Below, piece after piece: positions 59,671-64,000 of a stretch of 64,000 bases of DNA. The DNA comes from Polydactylus sextarius (lineage: Eukaryota > Chordata > Actinopteri > Polynemidae). The notes under the pieces are model-generated. The model ran no database searches. It saw only the letters and a program-made list of their open reading frames with translations, and was not told the origin of the DNA. Position numbers and translations under genes: made by a program. Each line of letters begins with the position of its first letter. Position 1 is the first letter of the stretch. The stretch spans positions 23,132,047-23,196,046 of the forward strand of contig CM028908.1 of NCBI GenBank assembly GCA_016801845.1, written 5' to 3'.

Positions 59671-60544
59671 AAATTAAAGCAATAATATATTCAGTTATTA
59701 CAAAATATTTCTAACTAGAATTACTTGCTGGCATCGCACGTGTCAGTAATAGTGACATCTCGCATTTTTATTTTATGCCGCATTGAACTGTAAGGCGGAG
59801 TTTTACAACCACATAGTGGCAATTCTAAGTTAAATTTTGATCTGTAACTTAACCAGCAATTATAGCTGTCAGATCAATGCTGGTGAATTGAATGATAAGT
59901 AGGATAAAATGGAAACGATCAGACACGAGCGACACATCAAACTGCTATGTAGCTTCAGTAAAATGTTGCTTTCTAACACTGATCAAAACATTTTCTCAGC
60001 TGAAAGTCAGAGGAAATGAAAATGAAGCTGAGTTTGTTCACTTTCTCTTGTTTACTCCTCCTTTAAGGCACATATTATTATTACTTTATTATATATCATA
60101 TGAATGTGACTCAGATACATATATGTGTCTGTGCCTCTGGCTGGTATTTGTTGTGGTTGGCTCTTTTTACGTCTTAAAACCTTTAAAATCTCGTTCTCGG
60201 CTCTCTTCACACAAACAGAGAAGAGTTCAGAAAGAGAAGATGAAAAGTAGAAAACAAAGAGTTTTTTTTCTTTTTTCTTTTCTTTTTTTTTTTTTTTTTT
60301 TTGGAGGAGGGGTGCATCCGCATCAGAGTGTCATAATAAGTCTCTCAGCAGTCTTCTTCTCCCTCCGTCCGTCTGCACTGCTTCCTCTGCACCAAGGACA
60401 AAATGCTTACACCACAAGGGAGACGCAGGGAGAAAAAGAAAGGCCTCTGGGGAGAAAAACTTCAGGGAGACTTTGGAGAAAGATGAGACGAGGAAGAGGA
60501 GGAGGACAAGGAGGAGGAGGAGGGAAGAAGGTGAGTGTAGGTGT
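59671..60544. other. Putative intron 1, low-complexity rich
   Basis: Contains a T-rich tract (60257-60302) and GGA repeats (60490-60530). A 222-codon frame spans it but is built on these tracts. Confidence 0.4.
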
Positions 60545-60630
60545 AGAGGTAATGAGATGAAGCTTTAATGATCCCTGTGGGGAAAATAGGCCACTGCTGC
60601 AACAAATACTAAGAGGATACAGCTACAATG
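60545..60630 (-). mobile_element. SINE/LINE tail remnant, inverted
   Basis: The minus strand reads ctattttccccacagggatc, then attaaagcttcatctcatt, a typical teleost retroelement 3' tail. Only the tail is present. Confidence 0.35.
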
Positions 60631-60934
60631 AAAGAAAGAAGGAAAAAACGAGAGTCAAAGCGAAGATGAAAAGACGACTGACCGAACCACGATTTCAGCT
60701 CCACGTTTTACAGCAGGAGTGTCTATGGAAAGGCATAGCTCACAGCAAAAGTTACAAAAATAAATAAAACAAGTATCAACTCCTCATGTGGCTCATATGT
60801 TCGTGAGAACATGTAATGCACAGTACCTCTGTCCTTTGAAGAACAATGGCAGCATCAGTCATCTCAGGAAAAGATGAGATGTATGATGATGCTGTTATTG
60901 GAGCAAGTGAGTTCATGTGAGGAAGAGATCGGTG

Positions 60935-61415
60935 AGTTTGGTCAAGTCAACAAACAAGACCATAAACACCTCATGGCGCTGACCAGCCTATAGGGGGAGT
61001 AGCTACCGGGAGAGCAGCATCATGTGTCTCAGTAAGACCTGTCGTAGGACGTGGTAATCGTGATGTTTAGAGATGGAGTAACCCGGAGCACATCAGTGTT
61101 ATTGAGCAGCGCTGCTCACAGGACATTGAGCTGTTTGCTGTTAGTGTTTGGCCGTTCTACATCCAGAGGAAGTTCTCTCAAGTCATCGTGATAACTCACT
61201 GTCGGCCGGTGTTACAGATACCTGTGGACTCTGTCATGTCCCAGCTGAAAACATCACATCGTCTTCCTCCTCATCTCTGGAGACTTGCACTGTTTTGTTT
61301 TCATATAAACTATTTATTTTATTTTTCTCTTTCTTAAATTAAATTCTTAAATTCTTAAATTTCTTCTTGAAGGACAAATAAAAATATTCTGTTCTGTTCT
61401 ATTCTAAAACATGAG
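60935..61415 (+). pseudogene. LINE endonuclease-domain fragment joined to a 3' tail
   Basis: The + strand translation in shifting frames reads RECSIMC-like sequence, then CSQDIELFAVSVWPFYIQRK, then FSQVIVIT. This is the order of the APE-type endonuclease region of a teleost LINE. Shortly after, the sequence jumps to an AT-rich tail with an aataaa (61377-61382) and TCTGT repeats. The reverse transcriptase is deleted. The frame is broken by stops and indels. Confidence 0.5.
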
Positions 61416-61479
61416 GCTTCCTCTGTTTTCCTGTTTAAAACCAACTGTTTTTATTTGATCATTCAGGAACCATAACGAC

Positions 61480-61735
61480 TAGTTCACCATTAATTTGGGC
61501 ACCTGATGCTGGTTTCCTATGATGGTCCAATCAGTGCAATCGCATGTTGCAGCCTGTGTTGGCTTTAAAGATAGTCAAACTAAATGCAAACTCTGGCCTG
61601 TTAAATTTTTAATATTCAACCTCAAAATCCAGCTACTAAAAACAGCTGGAATCAACTAATAGATCCATATTTTCAGAACTTACCATGTAGTTTTACTGCT
61701 TCTCTAACTTTTCTTCGAGCCTTCTCTTTTTTTTT
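61480..61735 (+). repeat. Unnamed dispersed repeat, copy 2 of 3
   Basis: The core reads tcagaacttaccatgtagtt, then ttactgcttctctaactttt and cttcgagccttct, parallel to copies at 27286 and 62090. A 16-nt T run ends it. Confidence 0.35.
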
Positions 61736-62089
61736 TTTTTTGTCTCTATTGAGCACACAAGCTGTACTATAAACCTGAAACTGTAACCTAAAACTCCACA
61801 GAGCCACGATACGCTGAGCATTTCTGATTTTTGCTGACGTGACCAGAAGCATATTGCTGATAGGTTTTTGCGACACAGTGCTGTTCGCAAACCTTGCATC
61901 TGTTTAGTTTAGATCTTGTTGCTATTAGTGTCTTTGCTTCAACTTTTGTACATAATCGCACCAAGTGAAAAATTTGCTAAGTTGCGTTTGGTCTGAACAG
62001 GTTTTCTCTGAATAGAACAGTGACGTCTTTCAGGCAATAAGTAGGTTTGTTTCCTGATATGGATTTTATCCAAAAACCTTGTTTTATTC

Positions 62090-62300
62090 CTCTGTGTTCA
62101 CTGTTGCACTGGCTGTAATAACCCACTACTATAAATACTCACTGTGTCACCAATTATTTGTTAAGAAAATACAACATCCAGCTGTTTAGGAAATTCAACT
62201 TGAGATTTGCTCTTGTCAGAGTTAATTTCAACCTGGTAGTCCTGCTGCTTCTCTTACTTTTCTACAAGTCTTCTTCTTGTTATTCTGTCGCCAAGTACAG
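62090..62300 (+). repeat. Unnamed dispersed repeat, copy 3 of 3
   Basis: The core reads aacctggtagtcctgctgct, then tctcttacttttctacaag, aligned with the two copies above in the same orientation. The AT-rich preceding 130 bp also resembles that of copy 2. Confidence 0.35.
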
Positions 62301-62617
62301 AAATTTAACCTAGAACTAGCACATGTGTAGTCTATAGTATAGCTGGTATGGATCTAAAACATAACACATTATCAAACAGAGTATTGCTCAGCTTTAGTTT
62401 TATCTTCATATTCTTGTTAAGTCTCATTCAATCTAAAGGATTCTGTGTTTCTTTATAATGATGATGCTGATGTTCATGTTCATCAGCTATTTTGCTTCGT
62501 GATGATACGAGCATTTGACCTGTGTCTCTACAGGAACTTGATGGCATGTTGTTTGTTGTAATGAGATTAGTGACGAATTGAGGTGGGTCATTTGTGAATA
62601 AATGTCCCAGAGTAGCG

Positions 62618-62619
<2 letters not shown>

Positions 62620-62662
<43 letters not shown>
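62620..62662. repeat. (CA)n microsatellite
   Basis: An uninterrupted AC run of about 43 nt. Confidence 0.9.
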
Positions 62663-62668
<6 letters not shown>

Positions 62669-63157
62669 CGTGACTCTGAATGATCACCGCTGATGAGAAG
62701 GTAGTGATCTGTGACAGCAGGGAGCAGCACTGAAGTTCACTTCACACTTCAGGGAGGAATGACACTTTAATGCACCGGAAAAAGTTTGTGTGAAAAATGC
62801 GCAGTGGGATGGATGAGACTGGATTAATTTGGTTTTAAGTACAAATATAAAGAACCCTTTTGTTAAAGAATTAGTAGAATTTAATGGCATCTCAAAAAAT
62901 CTCTCAACTCCCTTCACCCCGACTTTTCAGGCCCTGTGAGGAGAAGATACAGCGTCGTAAAGTAAGAACATGAGATGTTCTCAGTGTTTAGTTTGGACCC
63001 AGAACAAATCCCATAATTCTTAGTCTCATGTTTAAACACTAATGAAAACATAATTATGACCATTAAACTCCATTGACGCCAGAAGATCCCCAGAAATCAT
63101 ACAAACAGCACTTTTAACCCCTTTTATTTGGCATAAATATATTTACATATACATATA
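62663..63157. other. Putative intron 1, nothing recognised
   Basis: Unique AT-rich sequence between a (CA)n tract and the edge palindrome. Confidence 0.4.
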
Positions 63158-64000
63158 CACTACTGTGTAAAGGTTATAGGCCCCCACATGTTTAGTTTTA
63201 GCAGTGGTGTAAAGACCATATGTATTTATCTTTTAAATTTTCTTCATGCAAATATATTTGCATATTTAAGAACACATGAAATAAAATAATGATTCTGGAT
63301 TCAGACTCTGGCCACCCCCCAGATTTGTTGCTCCAGCAGTGCTTCAATGACCAACAATCATAAGGAATAAGCCGATAACAAAGTCATTTTTTCCACAGTC
63401 AGATCACTCATAGACATGTCTAGCTTGCTAGAAACTGTTGGCAGATCCAGACGTGACAGGGGTCACGACATCAGCTGCTGCTTTCACTTTGACTCACCCA
63501 AAAGAGATGCTGCAGTGACAAGTATATTGGCAAGACATTATGAGTTGGGGCCCAAAATATGCTTTAGGTCTCCCGTAACCCTTTTTATTGTACATCGAGG
63601 TGGGAAATCTGCCCTAGTTTGCCTCATCTGGACTCTTTGGATTCATCCTTTGGCCGTTGGCTTTTCCCATTTTGACCAAGGTGAGATCAGCAGCTGATGT
63701 CAAGACCCCTGTCACATCTGGATCTGCCAACAGTTTATGACAGACTAGACATGTCTATCAGTGATCTGAGTGTGAAACAGTGACTCGGCCAACAGCTTTT
63801 ACCCCTTGTGGTTGTTGGTCACTGAAGCACTGCTGGGGCAATAAATGTGAGGGTGGCCAGAGTCTGAATCCAGAATCATTAGTACATTTTATTTGTTCTT
63901 AAATACTTTGTACAACTTTCCTGTATTTTCTTATTATATCTGCATAAAGAAAGTGAGAGATAAATATGTATGGTCTTTACAGCGCTGATAAAACAAAACA
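63158..64000. mobile_element. Tc1-like element with arms over 300 bp, cut by the window end
   Basis: The left arm (63158-63490) starts after TA with cactactgtgtaaaggttat. The right arm (63686-64000) is its inverted copy with roughly 85 percent identity by eye. Shared strings include gattctggattcagactctg, actgttggcagatccaga and agtgcttca. The outer 25-30 bp of the right arm should lie just past 64000. A 195-bp centre has no recognisable transposase. Fully annealed it would form a very long hairpin. Confidence 0.65.

Noticed and set aside
59892..60560. The longest open frame in the window, 222 codons on the + strand, ending near a donor-like gtgagtg.
   Set aside because: Much of it is translated from a poly(T) tract (long Phe run) and GGA repeats (Gly/Arg run). 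It shows no domain and no plausible codon or protein character.

Overview
The window looks like one locus from a ray-finned fish, most likely a spiny-rayed teleost. The evidence is the sequence style: long non-coding DNA, abundant (CA)n, (GA)n, (AT)n and poly(A/T) tracts, and remnants of transposable elements typical of teleosts. These include L2-like and Rex3/RTE-like LINE 3' ends, tRNA-derived SINEs, hAT, Tc1/mariner and pogo-like elements. No bacterial-style operons, CRISPR arrays, rRNA or free-standing tRNA genes were seen. Nothing here supports a continuous multi-exon gene.

The one gene piece I support with moderate confidence is a first coding exon on the + strand at 43876-43963. It has a strong Kozak context, an in-frame upstream stop, a signal-peptide-like sequence, a phase-1 end and a consensus GT splice donor. 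Upstream lie a TATA-less promoter-like stretch (inverted CCAAT at 43471, GC box at 43505) and a GA-rich 5' UTR. If this is right, everything from 43964 to 64000 is intron 1, possibly broken by small exons. Two candidates with good splice sites (56431-56456 and 58505-58548) both keep the exon-1 frame open. I could not identify the protein.

The left 40 kb is intergenic or intronic DNA rich in mobile-element debris. In order it holds: an L2-like LINE fragment with an intact 16-bp target duplication (3529-4139); Rex3/RTE-like LINE ends (8646-9003, 14188-14520); a hAT MITE copy (11590-12173) and an inverted partial copy (14623-14823); a SINE (14865-15063); a second hAT MITE (15074-15708); a promoter-and-donor-like block (17655-18034); a hAT BED-zinc-finger relic (19030-19545); further LINE tails; a SINE (27465-27722); a Tc1-like element with long inverted arms (28245-29241); MITEs at 32186-32831 and 33816-34038; a Tc1 transposase relic (35200-35940); and a pogo-like element with a SINE nested inside it (38296-38894). 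A possible divergent minus-strand first exon with a TATA-like box sits at 40182-40300.

The right 20 kb, the putative first intron, is poorer in recognisable elements. It contains a SINE followed closely by the best-preserved hAT MITE (48164-48766, exact 8-bp target duplication), LINE tails at 53385-53585, 55745-55945 and 60935-61415, and a long palindromic Tc1-like element that starts at 63158 and runs off the window. Several unique blocks without repeat signatures are candidate conserved regulatory elements, but this cannot be tested without alignments. I found no novel biological system; the most distinctive signals are the young hAT family, the large edge palindrome and the candidate small exons.
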